Source of the DNA: Zygosaccharomyces rouxii
Lineage: Eukaryota > Ascomycota > Saccharomycetes > Saccharomycetales > Saccharomycetaceae
NCBI RefSeq assembly: GCF_000026365.1
Contig: NC_012995.1
Location: 746,501-810,500, forward strand
Direction of reading: 5' to 3'
Length of the DNA: 64,000 nucleotides
Shown here: piece after piece, positions 18,480 to 27,619 of the stretch
Position numbering within the stretch: position 1 is the first letter of the stretch
How the letters are laid out: every line of letters starts with the position of its first letter
Translations under genes and position numbers: made by a program
Notes under the pieces: generated by a model
What the model was told of the DNA's origin: nothing
The model's database searches: none
The model's input: only the letters and a program-made list of their open reading frames with translations

Positions 18480-19530
18480 ACAGCGTGAAATAGTTGATAA
18501 CTCTAAAGACAATATGAGACCATACCCAAGTGGAACATCAATCGCAATAGGAACCCTCAAGAGCAAGATATGTCTAGAAATCTATACTTGGCAAAACAGG
18601 GCAATTGATGAGGCCACAGATCCAATTGGCATTCCACTAAGAATCTTTTGAAGACAACTAGTAATAATTCTAAAGTTACAGGATTTCTAAGGTCTCTAAA
18701 GGACCGAATTGTTTGAGAAAAGTGATTTTATAGGAGGTGAACCTTCAGGAGCTTTTGGTAATAGGTAGAAGAATATGCCAATCCAAATACCAACGCAGAT
18801 ATCGATAGATGGCAAGTAGATAAATCATCATTCAAATCCCTGTATAGGTTACTTGATGCAAATAAGATTGCAATGAAAATGTCACATAGATGCTTACCAG
18901 TAGAACAATAAGTTCTGCCAAAAGCATCTTTATAGGACGGACAATGGGTTGGTGTTAAAGTTTATCTGGGGAAATCTCTAGCTCCAGCGGCAGTATCGGA
19001 CCCATCATAGGACCTAAAACTGATAATAAGCAAAAAATGCCATGGCGGTTAAACATTCATTGAAATCTAACATATCCATAATGGTACCAGAAGCAACCGT
19101 TGCAGCAGCTCCTGGAAAAATTTTTACTGCTATGGTATTTCTCATGTGCCCATTAGAAAGTACAATCCTCATGGTGAACAGCATTGGAAGTGGTAACGAA
19201 ACCATATAAACGGGTTTACGTCCAAAGAACTCACTCTAAAGGCTTCTATCACTGCTAAAAGTCTGAGAAAAGTGATAGTTAACTATTCACGCATTGCGGA
19301 CACCTACAGGGATGTTCCTATAGTATATACAAAGCACGGTAGCACAGCTACACCAGCAGTATACCATTTCCCATACCGAACAGTTACGCGGATTAATCAC
19401 TTGATCAAGATCATGCCATATCTCAAGCTACTGGTTCTGAGTCCAAACAAAATTCTGAACTCTCGTCAGTTCCATTTAAATCTAAAGCTAGATCTGAATA
19501 TAAACCTTCATTAACTTTTCCTTCGACTGT
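18480..19530 (-). pseudogene. TPO4: Relic of a DHA1-type drug/polyamine transporter, probably TPO4
   Basis: The minus strand holds fragments of one major-facilitator protein in the correct order but in changing frames with stops. From about 19420 down: a fragment INPRNCSVWEMVYCW resembling the pre-helix-1 segment of this family; SEFFGRKPVYMVSLPLPMLF (about 19235-19175), the motif A loop; then VASGTIMDMLDF and, after a frameshift, VLGPMMGPILPLEL (about 19015-18975); RPIKMLLAELIVLLVSIYVTF (about 18940-18875); and near 18520 RLMFHLGM, like the FPLF-MF-LG end of TPO proteins. S. cerevisiae TPO4 (YOR273C) lies exactly between YTM1 and MOD5. The relic spans about 1 kb, shorter than the expected 1.9 kb or so, so it has deletions as well as frameshifts. 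It cannot make a working transporter. The family is clear; the TPO4 label rests on position. Confidence 0.82.
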
Positions 19531-19992
19531 TGTCCTTCATTGGCACGAACCGTCTTGCGGCTATTTCTATCAAGATTCTCATTTTTGCAAGAATATGGTT
19601 TTGATCCTGGTTATTACTATCACTAGTGAAACAGCTACCGCTAGATCCAAGACTAACAAGCTGCCCAAAGTGTCTATATAAATTTCTTATTGCCGAGGAA
19701 AAAGAACTCTACTACCAGTAGCTGAGTAATCGCCTATGAGCTAAATGGTTCGATTGACAGTATTTTCATGCTCTTCTGGTATGGGATGAGATGGAAGGAG
19801 TCTTTGTCTAATTGTGCAGTAATATGGGCAGCATCTAACGGGTTTAAGTTTGTTAATTCCGAAGTCTTGCATCTCGTAGGCAAGAATAATCAGTAAAATG
19901 AAAAAATGTTAAAAAAGAGCGATGAGATAAGATGGATATCAAAACAAGAGCCATTTTCAAAGTAGGTTTTTTAAGGCTACGAAGGATTACCA
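19531..19992. other. Upstream region of DML1, no gene recognised
   Basis: This stretch has only short frames interrupted by stops. Part of it may be the diverged N-terminal or promoter remains of the transporter relic. A single GATGAGATGG lies near 19784. I see no RNA gene or repeat. Confidence 0.4.
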
Positions 19993-21378
19993 ATGCACGA
20001 AGTGATATCAATTTCAGCCGGACATCGTTGTAATCATTTGTCCACACAGTTTTTCAATTGCCAAGAGAAGAAATTATACGATGAGAAGAGATACAAAGAC
20101 AATGAATTCAGCGTACACCTGAATCCATCTACCGACAAGCTGAATCAAACGGTTTCGTTTTCTCCTAGGGCACTTATTTGGGAATCTAAAGGTGGTAATG
20201 GATCATTAGGGACATATCAATACGTTCAACCAGAGGATTATTTTTATTCCGATGATGCCAAGAAAGATAAGAATGAGAATGTTATGCTGACAGGTTCCAA
20301 GGTTCCTAGGTCGGAGTACCAAGAAGCACTGGATAATAGTGCGACGCCAATCCCGCAGTTAAACAATGAAATGGCAAAGTACTGGTCAGATTATTCTAAA
20401 CTGATTTATGACCCCACAACTTTCAACAATCTGAAGGATTGGCATCATGACTTGTCGAAACCCAATTTGCCTGACTTTAAAGGGTTAGACGTACACAAAT
20501 TTGGTAGCTACGAATTAGGGGTACAAGAATTTGATGACAATTATTTACAAGAGTTCTTTGATGGGAATTTACACAGGCAATTGGAACAATGCGATACTTT
20601 ACAGGGACTGAACTTAATGAGTAGTCTTGATAGCGCATGGAGCGGATTTTCCTCTGCAATGTTACTGGAATTACGTAATGAATTACCCAAGACAACAATT
20701 TTTGCATGGAATTATTACAAGGGCGAACTGAAAGGGCTGAATAGGGCCCTTCTACCACACTGGGAACGTCAAATGAAATCAAGCGTGGTTTGCAATGAGG
20801 AGGCAGATTTGGTTTTCCCACTACGATTAGATGAATCATTGTCGGATTGGGAGCAAGCCGGTCAGACAGTTAGAGTATTGGATAGTGTCAATAGTCTTTT
20901 CGAACAAAAGGGTGAAAAAATGCAATCTATGACTCACTTACAAGACTGCGTAGGCGTAAGTGATCAAACTAGAAAATTTGTTTCTTCAATCTTCGAAAAC
21001 TCTGACTACAACTATTCCTTCTTTGATGACTATCCGGTTTTCAGAAACGGTCACAAAGATCCACACGTTTTTTCAGAATGTTTAATTCAAAGAGGATCTA
21101 CTACTAACTCAACACCAAACCCGAGAACTTTACAAACCACTGAATTTTTACCCAGTGACACAGTACCCCCACAATTTCAAAGCCCTAATTCTTTTGATCT
21201 GCAGTTATCAACAACGGAGAAATCAAGAGACGTTTTCCTCCACTGGCGTGATGTGGCCTCCAAATACCTAAGATCAGCTCCAGATGGTGATGAACTGGTA
21301 GATAATTTGGGGACAATTGCGGCCACTTATGAATACGGTTGGTATGACGATGAGGATTCTGGCGATGATGATTTCTGA
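19993..21378 (+). CDS. DML1: Dml1/Misato, tubulin-like protein for mtDNA inheritance
   Basis: A 461-residue protein (S. cerevisiae 475) of the Misato/DML1 family, which has a segment resembling the tubulin/FtsZ GTPase. It is essential in yeast and linked to mitochondrial DNA partitioning. The start MHEVISISAGHRCNHLSTQF with FNCQE matches the family N-terminus. Also seen are LIWESKGGNGSLGTYQY, the later motif DSAWSGFSSAMLLELRNELP, and an acidic end YDDEDSGDDDF. The ATG at 19993 is the first in the frame. It is followed in tandem by MOD5 after 118 bp. In S. cerevisiae it is YMR211W, again interleaved here with YOR genes. Confidence 0.95.
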   Translation: MHEVISISAGHRCNHLSTQFFNCQEKKLYDEKRYKDNEFSVHLNPSTDKLNQTVSFSPRALIWESKGGNGSLGTYQYVQPEDYFYSDDAKKDKNENVMLTGSKVPRSEYQEALDNSATPIPQLNNEMAKYWSDYSKLIYDPTTFNNLKDWHHDLSKPNLPDFKGLDVHKFGSYELGVQEFDDNYLQEFFDGNLHRQLEQCDTLQGLNLMSSLDSAWSGFSSAMLLELRNELPKTTIFAWNYYKGELKGLNRALLPHWERQMKSSVVCNEEADLVFPLRLDESLSDWEQAGQTVRVLDSVNSLFEQKGEKMQSMTHLQDCVGVSDQTRKFVSSIFENSDYNYSFFDDYPVFRNGHKDPHVFSECLIQRGSTTNSTPNPRTLQTTEFLPSDTVPPQFQSPNSFDLQLSTTEKSRDVFLHWRDVASKYLRSAPDGDELVDNLGTIAATYEYGWYDDEDSGDDDF

Positions 21379-21410
21379 ACGCTGTGGTGTAAGGAGGGCT
21401 TTTATGAAAA

Positions 21411-21436
21411 TGAAAATTTCACCGAGATGAGATGAG
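21411..21436 (+). promoter_or_regulatory. RRPE and PAC-like elements of MOD5
   Basis: TGAAAATTTC at 21411-21420 (RRPE-like) is followed by GAGATGAGATGAG at 21424-21436, 60-85 bp before the MOD5 ATG. This suggests co-regulation of this tRNA-modification gene with ribosome biogenesis. Confidence 0.65.
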
Positions 21437-21496
21437 GTGAAGTGAGATAGGTCGACTTGTGCAAAGATTTTGGTCGATTAGTGATAGGACTAGGGC

Positions 21497-22786
21497 ATGA
21501 TTAGAGCTCTTTGGAAGAAGATGTTTGTTAATTCTCCAGGGAAGGTAGTAGTCATTGCTGGTACTACAGGTGTAGGTAAATCACAGCTGTCTATCCAGCT
21601 GGCTAAAAAGTTTAATGGTGAAGTGATCAACTCGGACTCCATGCAGGTCTATAAAGGGTTACCAATTATCACTAACAAACACCCAATTGAAGAAAGAGAT
21701 GGTATTCCTCATCATGTTATTAACCATGTGGATTGGTCGGAGGAGTACTATTTACACAGATTTGAAAAAGAGTGTGTAGATGCTATAGAGGATATCCACC
21801 AACGAGGAAAACTAGCAATCGTCGTAGGCGGTACACATTACTACTTGCAAGTGCTATTTAACAAACATGTTAAATCTATCCAAAGGGACGTCACTAAGGA
21901 AGAAAGAGAACTGCTCAATTCGGGAAATGGTCAACTCATTTATGATACTCTGAAAATGCACGATCCAGCAATTGCTACCAAATTTCACCCTAATGACACG
22001 AGAAGGGTACAAAGGATGTTAGAAATTTATTATGAATCTGGGAAAAAACCTAGTGAGACCTATGCAGAACAAGAAATTTCATTGAGATACGATACGCTGT
22101 TTCTCTGGCTTTATAGCGATTCAGATGCACTAGAACAGAGATTAGATGACCGTGTAGACAAAATGTTAGAAACAGGTGCTATGGAAGAGATCAAGGAACT
22201 GTACGAATACTTCCAAAATAACAAATATACCATAGAACAATGTGAAAATGGTGTTTGGCAAGTCATTGGATTTAAAGAATTTCTACCATGGTTGATAGAC
22301 GAGAAAAAAAATATGAAGATAGAAGATGGGGTTGAACGTATGAAGATCCATACGCGACAATATGCTAAGAAACAAGTTAAATGGATACGGAAAATGTTAA
22401 TACCAGATGTGGACGGAGACGTCTATGTGTTGGATGCATCTGATTTATCACAGTGGCACGAAAAAGTATTAGTACGATCTACAAACATTACAAGGCAATT
22501 CTTTGAAAATAAACCAATTCAAGATATACGCGCGCCTGAAAGACTAAAGGGATTGCTAGATATTGGGAAAACAAAAGATAAAAGTCAACGAGATTGGCAA
22601 CAGTACGTGTGTACTGTTTGTCGCGACCAGCAGGATAAGGAACTTATAGCCATTGGTGAGACAAATTGGCAAATCCATTTGAAAAGTAGAAGACATAGGT
22701 CAAACCTCACTAAAGGTGCGAGAAAAGCCGCTTACGAAAAATGGAAGGCTGAAAAAGGTGTTAATGATGATGAAAAAGAGCATTAA
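21497..22786 (+). CDS. MOD5: tRNA dimethylallyltransferase Mod5
   Basis: Transfers an isopentenyl group to A37 of tRNAs reading UNN codons, in cytosol, nucleus and mitochondria. The 429-residue product (S. cerevisiae 428) has the P-loop GTTGVGKS at 22-29, the MiaA-type NSDSMQVYKGLPIITNK, the tRNA-contacting segment around MLEIYYESGKKPSETY, and a C-terminal C2H2 zinc finger (CTVC, then HLKSRRH). There are two in-frame ATGs, Met1 (21497) and Met9 (21521). The first eight residues, MIRALWKK, are basic like a mitochondrial presequence. S. cerevisiae MOD5 uses two starts in the same way to make mitochondrial and nuclear/cytosolic forms. It converges on RIM20 with 37 bp between stops. Confidence 0.97.
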   Translation: MIRALWKKMFVNSPGKVVVIAGTTGVGKSQLSIQLAKKFNGEVINSDSMQVYKGLPIITNKHPIEERDGIPHHVINHVDWSEEYYLHRFEKECVDAIEDIHQRGKLAIVVGGTHYYLQVLFNKHVKSIQRDVTKEERELLNSGNGQLIYDTLKMHDPAIATKFHPNDTRRVQRMLEIYYESGKKPSETYAEQEISLRYDTLFLWLYSDSDALEQRLDDRVDKMLETGAMEEIKELYEYFQNNKYTIEQCENGVWQVIGFKEFLPWLIDEKKNMKIEDGVERMKIHTRQYAKKQVKWIRKMLIPDVDGDVYVLDASDLSQWHEKVLVRSTNITRQFFENKPIQDIRAPERLKGLLDIGKTKDKSQRDWQQYVCTVCRDQQDKELIAIGETNWQIHLKSRRHRSNLTKGARKAAYEKWKAEKGVNDDEKEH

Positions 22787-22823
22787 TGATTGCTGAGTGA
22801 ATTGCATGTAAATAATTACTTAT

Positions 22824-24767
22824 TTAATGTGAATTTAATTTAGATTCCATGGATGATCTCTCTAAACTCCTTGCATTTTCAAACTTTTGCACTTCATATA
22901 ACAACTCATTTGCTGATTTATGAAGACTTCGGTAAAAATTAGCGCCATCCCCCAAGTTCCCTTTAACATCTTCCAAAAGTTTTAACGAATATTGTAAATC
23001 CTCCACATACAATGCAGCTGGATCTAGCCTTTTAGTGCCACTGTCATCCTCTTGTGACTGTAATTGATTCAAAAGCCTTTTATTTTCTTCCCTTTGATGC
23101 TGCACATACTTGATATCGATATCGAAAAATTTCAAATGGTCCAAAAACAATGCTTCGAATTCAGTCTCGCCAGTTCTCTTATACTCCGATATTATCCGAG
23201 GCAATAATCTATGTTCTGTAGACTTAGATTCCACCTCCTTTGCATATTTTTCTCTTGATCTCGTAACATTACCTACTTGTTTAACTAATGGTGAGTTACT
23301 CTCAGGAAATTTAATTGGTGAGGTAATTAGTTTCTTGTCTATAACACGGAACAGTGAAAATGTTTCTTCATCAACTTTCCTTCCTTGATTCAAATATTCT
23401 CTTAGTTTTTGTAATTTTTCGTAGTATGCAGTATTAACATTTGCAGAGGGAACTGAATCCCAATTTATGGTTCCGTACTTCAATCTTAAATTAGAGTCAG
23501 TTTCTGATTCTTGTCTTAAAATTTGATCTATCTCTGAAATTTGCACCTCGATGTTATTACTGTTAAATTTAAGATCATTTAATGATAGTTCATAAGATTC
23601 CAATTCGTGCTCAGAAATATTCTTTAAATTCGGAGGTAATTCAAATTTGGGTAAGCTTTCATAAAGCAACTTATTCAATGACAAAAGCGGATTGACAACG
23701 TATTGCTTCACATACTCTTCTTGGCGCTCATTATAAGCAGAGCATGCATCCAAAACACCAATAGGCAACAAGTCTTTGAATATGGGGGTAGAATCCTTTG
23801 GTATAAATGCTTCCACAGGCGATGCATTGACCATGGGTGCCGGTTTTACAGGATCGATATATGAAGGTACCGTCTGCAAATAGATAAAATCATTGTCTCT
23901 TTGAATTTCCTTGAGAGATTCTTCGATTTTCACTGAAAAATCAGCTCTTGATGGTAAATCACTCTTCCTCAAATATTCCAAAGCCATTTCTAGAGATTTG
24001 ATTTGAGCGCCATAATTTCTTTTCCCTCCTAGTGATAACCCATTTCTAAAATATGTAACGGCCGTGAAGTAGTTAGCTTTAGATTCCAAATGCAAACACC
24101 AATCATTACGAATCAATTGAGATTTGCGTCCAAATTTTAAACTCTCCTCGTAGTATTCTGAAACTTGTTTTGCCAATTTGGCAATAAGAGAATCCTTGTG
24201 TCCATCCTGAATAGCTTTAAACCAAAAACATTCTTGAGCCTGTGCCAACATGATATTCACTAGAGCATGACCGCTATTCAAATCGAAAACGGGCTCTTCA
24301 CAATCGTTAAGATGCCTTATAATGTATTGGAAGCATCCAGCACTGTACTGAAAATATAGACACATTGTTTTGAGAGCTTGAGATGAACCATCATTGGATT
24401 CCAGAGCTAATATGGAATACTGTGAACCAATATTGTAGAAAATGTTCAGCCTTTCAAATTTCAGGGAATATTCAGATGTACCATCTGATTTTTGAAGTAA
24501 TGGATTGGACCAAGTAAATTGAATTTGATCATTGGGAAATTTCTTGGAAATCTCTTCTAAACACAGCAGATACTCTTGTAAATCTCGTAGCTTTGTCTTA
24601 GAAGGTTCAGGGTCAGATATACTTTCTCTTAAGTAGGCGATTTTATTCAATTCAGCGTCAAAGAACGAAGCAGTTTGATATGACGTGGACTCAATGGCAT
24701 TAGCCAGCTGATCTTTCAGACGAGCATCTGTTGTACGTTTCTGAGGAATACACAGAAGATCTGTCAT
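22824..24767 (-). CDS. RIM20: Rim20, Bro1-domain scaffold of the pH-response pathway
   Basis: Binds Rim101 and ESCRT-III so that the Rim13 protease can cut Rim101 at alkaline pH. The 647-residue product (S. cerevisiae 661) starts MTDLLCIPQKRTTDARLKDQ and shows the Bro1 domain over about 1-380 (STSYQTASFFDAELNKIAYL, LAQAQECFWFKAIQDGHKDS). A helical V-shaped region follows to about residue 620 (YVEDLQYSLKLLEDVKGN). MLAQAQECFW is the conserved Bro1-domain helix. The gene starts 336 bp from the end of EFR3, in tandem, and converges on MOD5, matching YOR274W-YOR275C. Palmitoylation or other modifications cannot be read from the sequence. Confidence 0.95.
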   Translation of the reverse strand: MTDLLCIPQKRTTDARLKDQLANAIESTSYQTASFFDAELNKIAYLRESISDPEPSKTKLRDLQEYLLCLEEISKKFPNDQIQFTWSNPLLQKSDGTSEYSLKFERLNIFYNIGSQYSILALESNDGSSQALKTMCLYFQYSAGCFQYIIRHLNDCEEPVFDLNSGHALVNIMLAQAQECFWFKAIQDGHKDSLIAKLAKQVSEYYEESLKFGRKSQLIRNDWCLHLESKANYFTAVTYFRNGLSLGGKRNYGAQIKSLEMALEYLRKSDLPSRADFSVKIEESLKEIQRDNDFIYLQTVPSYIDPVKPAPMVNASPVEAFIPKDSTPIFKDLLPIGVLDACSAYNERQEEYVKQYVVNPLLSLNKLLYESLPKFELPPNLKNISEHELESYELSLNDLKFNSNNIEVQISEIDQILRQESETDSNLRLKYGTINWDSVPSANVNTAYYEKLQKLREYLNQGRKVDEETFSLFRVIDKKLITSPIKFPESNSPLVKQVGNVTRSREKYAKEVESKSTEHRLLPRIISEYKRTGETEFEALFLDHLKFFDIDIKYVQHQREENKRLLNQLQSQEDDSGTKRLDPAALYVEDLQYSLKLLEDVKGNLGDGANFYRSLHKSANELLYEVQKFENARSLERSSMESKLNSH

Positions 24768-25102
24768 CTTCTAGCGATGTCTCAGCTTTTAGCTCCTCTA
24801 TAAATTGAACACGACCTGAGTTTACGCTCTCGGTTCGATAAGAAGAGCAAGTAACTAGTACATGAAGATAAGGTTGATATTAAAATTTACAGACTATCGA
24901 ATAGTGAAATATTTACTATTTAAAAAAGTGGTAGAGATGAACAAAATAATAATGATAAGAAGAAGAAGAAGAAGAAAAGAAGAAAATAATAATAATGAAA
25001 ATAAAGTCATCATTGAATTAATCACACACATATTACACTAGTCATTAACATTTCCCTTGTCTACTGCTGTTATATCCCTCTCACACAACACAACAAAACT
25101 GA
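24768..25102. other. RIM20 promoter / EFR3 terminator with GAA/AAT microsatellite
   Basis: A 335-bp gap between tandem minus-strand genes. A GAAGAA and AATAAT simple repeat occupies roughly 24957-24996. No gene or RNA was recognised. Confidence 0.6.
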
Positions 25103-27328
25103 CTAGGCAGCAATTCCATTTGTAGAATTAGTTAAATCAACTTCCTCTTGTGCGTCTTGGAATTTCTCTTGGTCTACATTGGATAGGTTAGCTTCACTAT
25201 AATCTTGACGTGTTGGAGGTGGTGTAACTCTTGTAGATGAAGACGTGTCCACATCGTTTCTATCGAGCACCGAAGGCCGATCTTCATCAGGTTGCATTAT
25301 GTGGCTGGTATTTCCATCGTCATTATTCCTTAACTCATTCAGCAAAAACGTTATATTCGTAACCTTAGACTTGACGGATTGAGATCCACGCATTGTATTT
25401 GACCTTGCAGCAATATTTTTCTTCGGGGATGAAATAGCTCTCTTTAAATCGGTTACCTTTGGTGCTGAACTCTTTATACCTCTCCAAGAAAGTAAATCCG
25501 CAGGACCATTACCGTTTAATGATCTTGTGATGGAAGCTCTGGTACTGTCATTACCGGAGAAAGTACCATTCATCGAATCTCTATTATAACCATTCACTTC
25601 AGCAAAATTGTTCATACGCTGTGGGTGCAAATCAGAGAATAGATCTGATGTTGACAAATTATGAGGATTGGAGACAAGAATTTGTGTACCTTTTTGAGAG
25701 TATTTGTTAATCTTTTCATCGGAATAGAAACCAATCAATTCGTCCTTATTGAAAAGTGTTTGATTTTTACATCTTAAATCCACTTGGGCTTTATAATTGT
25801 TCATCTTGAGAAAAGTTGCAGCTTCCCAATGGTAAAGATAATATGCTCTTGTAGGCTCTTCTACATTTTCTGTGAAATAGTTGAGACCTGAAAGTAATGC
25901 CAAACTTTTATACTTTTGAAAGACCAGATGCATTAAAACTTTTTGATCTACTGCATTTTCCATTCCGTTAATCATTCCGAATAATTGCGACAATAGGTTA
26001 CCTCCAGAGAAACGATCGTCTACCGCATCGAAAAGTTTCAGTTTCCCATTGGAGTCCATGAAAGGTGCCAGATTGAGGAACAATTCTAATCCAACACATG
26101 GTTTACCCATATGTGTGAGCAATTCATCGACATCTTCAATTAATACAGCTCTTTCTGATTCATCTTTAGTGGATTGAAGTTTTAATTCTAATTCAAATAG
26201 CATATCTGCAGTCTGACCTCTGTAGTAGATCTTATTGTTTAAATCGGCAATCGTCTTACGGCATTGATTTACTACGTTAACATTGGCTAAATTATCTAGT
26301 TGATATTTCAAAATTTTCCTCATCATATCCATAATACTCAAACCAACAATGCTAACATCTGAAACGAGCAAACTGGAGATTAATCGCAAACTAATTATGG
26401 GATCAGCCTTAGTTCCTGGATCTGTCAAGTGTCTAATTAACAGTACTACCACGATGTATCTTAATTGGACAGGTATACCGTTGCAAATGAACTGCAATAG
26501 GTCCTTGTTAGGGGAACGTTGTAGAAAATCTAACAGTGCTTTTATTGCCAAAGTCAATTTATCGGTCTCTGTAGTGGTGAAATATGCTTGTAATGTCTTG
26601 ACGGATAAATCTGCATTTGTATTATAAATGTCGTCTAGGGCAGCAGTCCTAGTCTGCACTTTGCTTAGGCTCTTTGTAATATTTTGATCTGTTGGTGTAC
26701 CTAAATCAAGGGCACTGTAACGGGGATTTCTTTCAATGAATTTTTCCAAAGCATATATGACTGAACGGGGGAGGAAATGATTAATTTGTGGATTACTTGC
26801 TAGGTCCGTTGTATATGAAATGTCGATACAACCTTTGAGTAACAAATCATCGTTATCCAGGATTTCTCTAGCCACATCGAAATATAATTTTTCAAAAGAT
26901 GAGTACAACTTAATAAATTCAGCATCACCACCACTCATTGCACCATCCACATTACGACAAATGCTGGCAAAGGTCCGCTCAACCAATTCAATAATACTTG
27001 AATCATTGTTGAAGTTATTATTGGTCAAAATCTTAATTGTAATGTTCAAAAAATCTTTTACAAAGATGTTTAAATTCTCTTTGCAATGTTCTACAATATC
27101 ATGCATTATTTCTAATGTAACAGCAACATTGCCTACCCTTCGATGGTTTAAGTCAACATTGGTCCTTTTAACGAGATATGTACTCACTTTTTCCAGTTTA
27201 CTACGTCTAGAACTGACATAGTATAGCAGATAAGAAGTCTCAGATGACTTAGGTTTCTTATCCGGGGTCCTACCCGATGGATAGCATTGATTTACCAGCT
27301 TCTGATGCTTAGGAGAAAAAATCCTCAT
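25103..27328 (-). CDS. EFR3: Efr3, plasma-membrane scaffold for PI4-kinase Stt4
   Basis: Anchors the Stt4-Ypp1 phosphatidylinositol 4-kinase complex at ER-plasma-membrane contact patches. The 741-residue product (S. cerevisiae 782) begins MRIFSPKHQKLVNQCYPSGR followed by TPDKKPKSSETSYLLYYVSS, the conserved basic membrane-binding N-terminus. It continues as an alpha-helical, ARMADILLO/HEAT-like rod to about residue 560. The last 180 residues are Ser/Asn/Thr-rich and probably disordered (RASITRSLNGNGPADLLSWR). The start at 27326-27328 is the only Met that preserves the conserved N-terminus. It diverges from CEF1 across 291 bp, as in YMR212C-YMR213W. Confidence 0.95.
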   Translation of the reverse strand: MRIFSPKHQKLVNQCYPSGRTPDKKPKSSETSYLLYYVSSRRSKLEKVSTYLVKRTNVDLNHRRVGNVAVTLEIMHDIVEHCKENLNIFVKDFLNITIKILTNNNFNNDSSIIELVERTFASICRNVDGAMSGGDAEFIKLYSSFEKLYFDVAREILDNDDLLLKGCIDISYTTDLASNPQINHFLPRSVIYALEKFIERNPRYSALDLGTPTDQNITKSLSKVQTRTAALDDIYNTNADLSVKTLQAYFTTTETDKLTLAIKALLDFLQRSPNKDLLQFICNGIPVQLRYIVVVLLIRHLTDPGTKADPIISLRLISSLLVSDVSIVGLSIMDMMRKILKYQLDNLANVNVVNQCRKTIADLNNKIYYRGQTADMLFELELKLQSTKDESERAVLIEDVDELLTHMGKPCVGLELFLNLAPFMDSNGKLKLFDAVDDRFSGGNLLSQLFGMINGMENAVDQKVLMHLVFQKYKSLALLSGLNYFTENVEEPTRAYYLYHWEAATFLKMNNYKAQVDLRCKNQTLFNKDELIGFYSDEKINKYSQKGTQILVSNPHNLSTSDLFSDLHPQRMNNFAEVNGYNRDSMNGTFSGNDSTRASITRSLNGNGPADLLSWRGIKSSAPKVTDLKRAISSPKKNIAARSNTMRGSQSVKSKVTNITFLLNELRNNDDGNTSHIMQPDEDRPSVLDRNDVDTSSSTRVTPPPTRQDYSEANLSNVDQEKFQDAQEEVDLTNSTNGIAA

Positions 27329-27545
27329 TCAAAGTCAAGGGTAGATAGCACCAAAACAGATGTCAAAGATTAATTTCCAGGCCTCTAAACAGCTGGAAAT
27401 CTTCTTTAAAGCGCTCAAATCTCTTGTGATTGCTTATTTGTAAGTGTTTATACAATTGCTAAGCAAATTTCGGTCTCTTCTTTTAATACCTGTACCGTGA
27501 AATTTTCTTAGCAAATGATGAAGTGAAATTAACAGTAGAAAAAAT

Positions 27546-27554
27546 GCGATGAGC
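27546..27554 (+). promoter_or_regulatory. PAC-like GCGATGAGC upstream of CEF1
   Basis: GCGATGAGC lies 66 bp before the CEF1 ATG in the EFR3/CEF1 divergent promoter. It matches the PAC core, but there is no clear RRPE, so it may be chance. Confidence 0.35.
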
Positions 27555-27619
27555 AACTTATTGATAAGCTAAAAAAGTGGTAAAGGAGGTTTTATATGGC
27601 TGATTGGGTGCTTTAGAAG

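Noticed and set aside
19272..19514. 80-codon plus-strand frame in the transporter relic
   Set aside because: The opposite strand carries recognisable transporter fragments; this frame has no family features.
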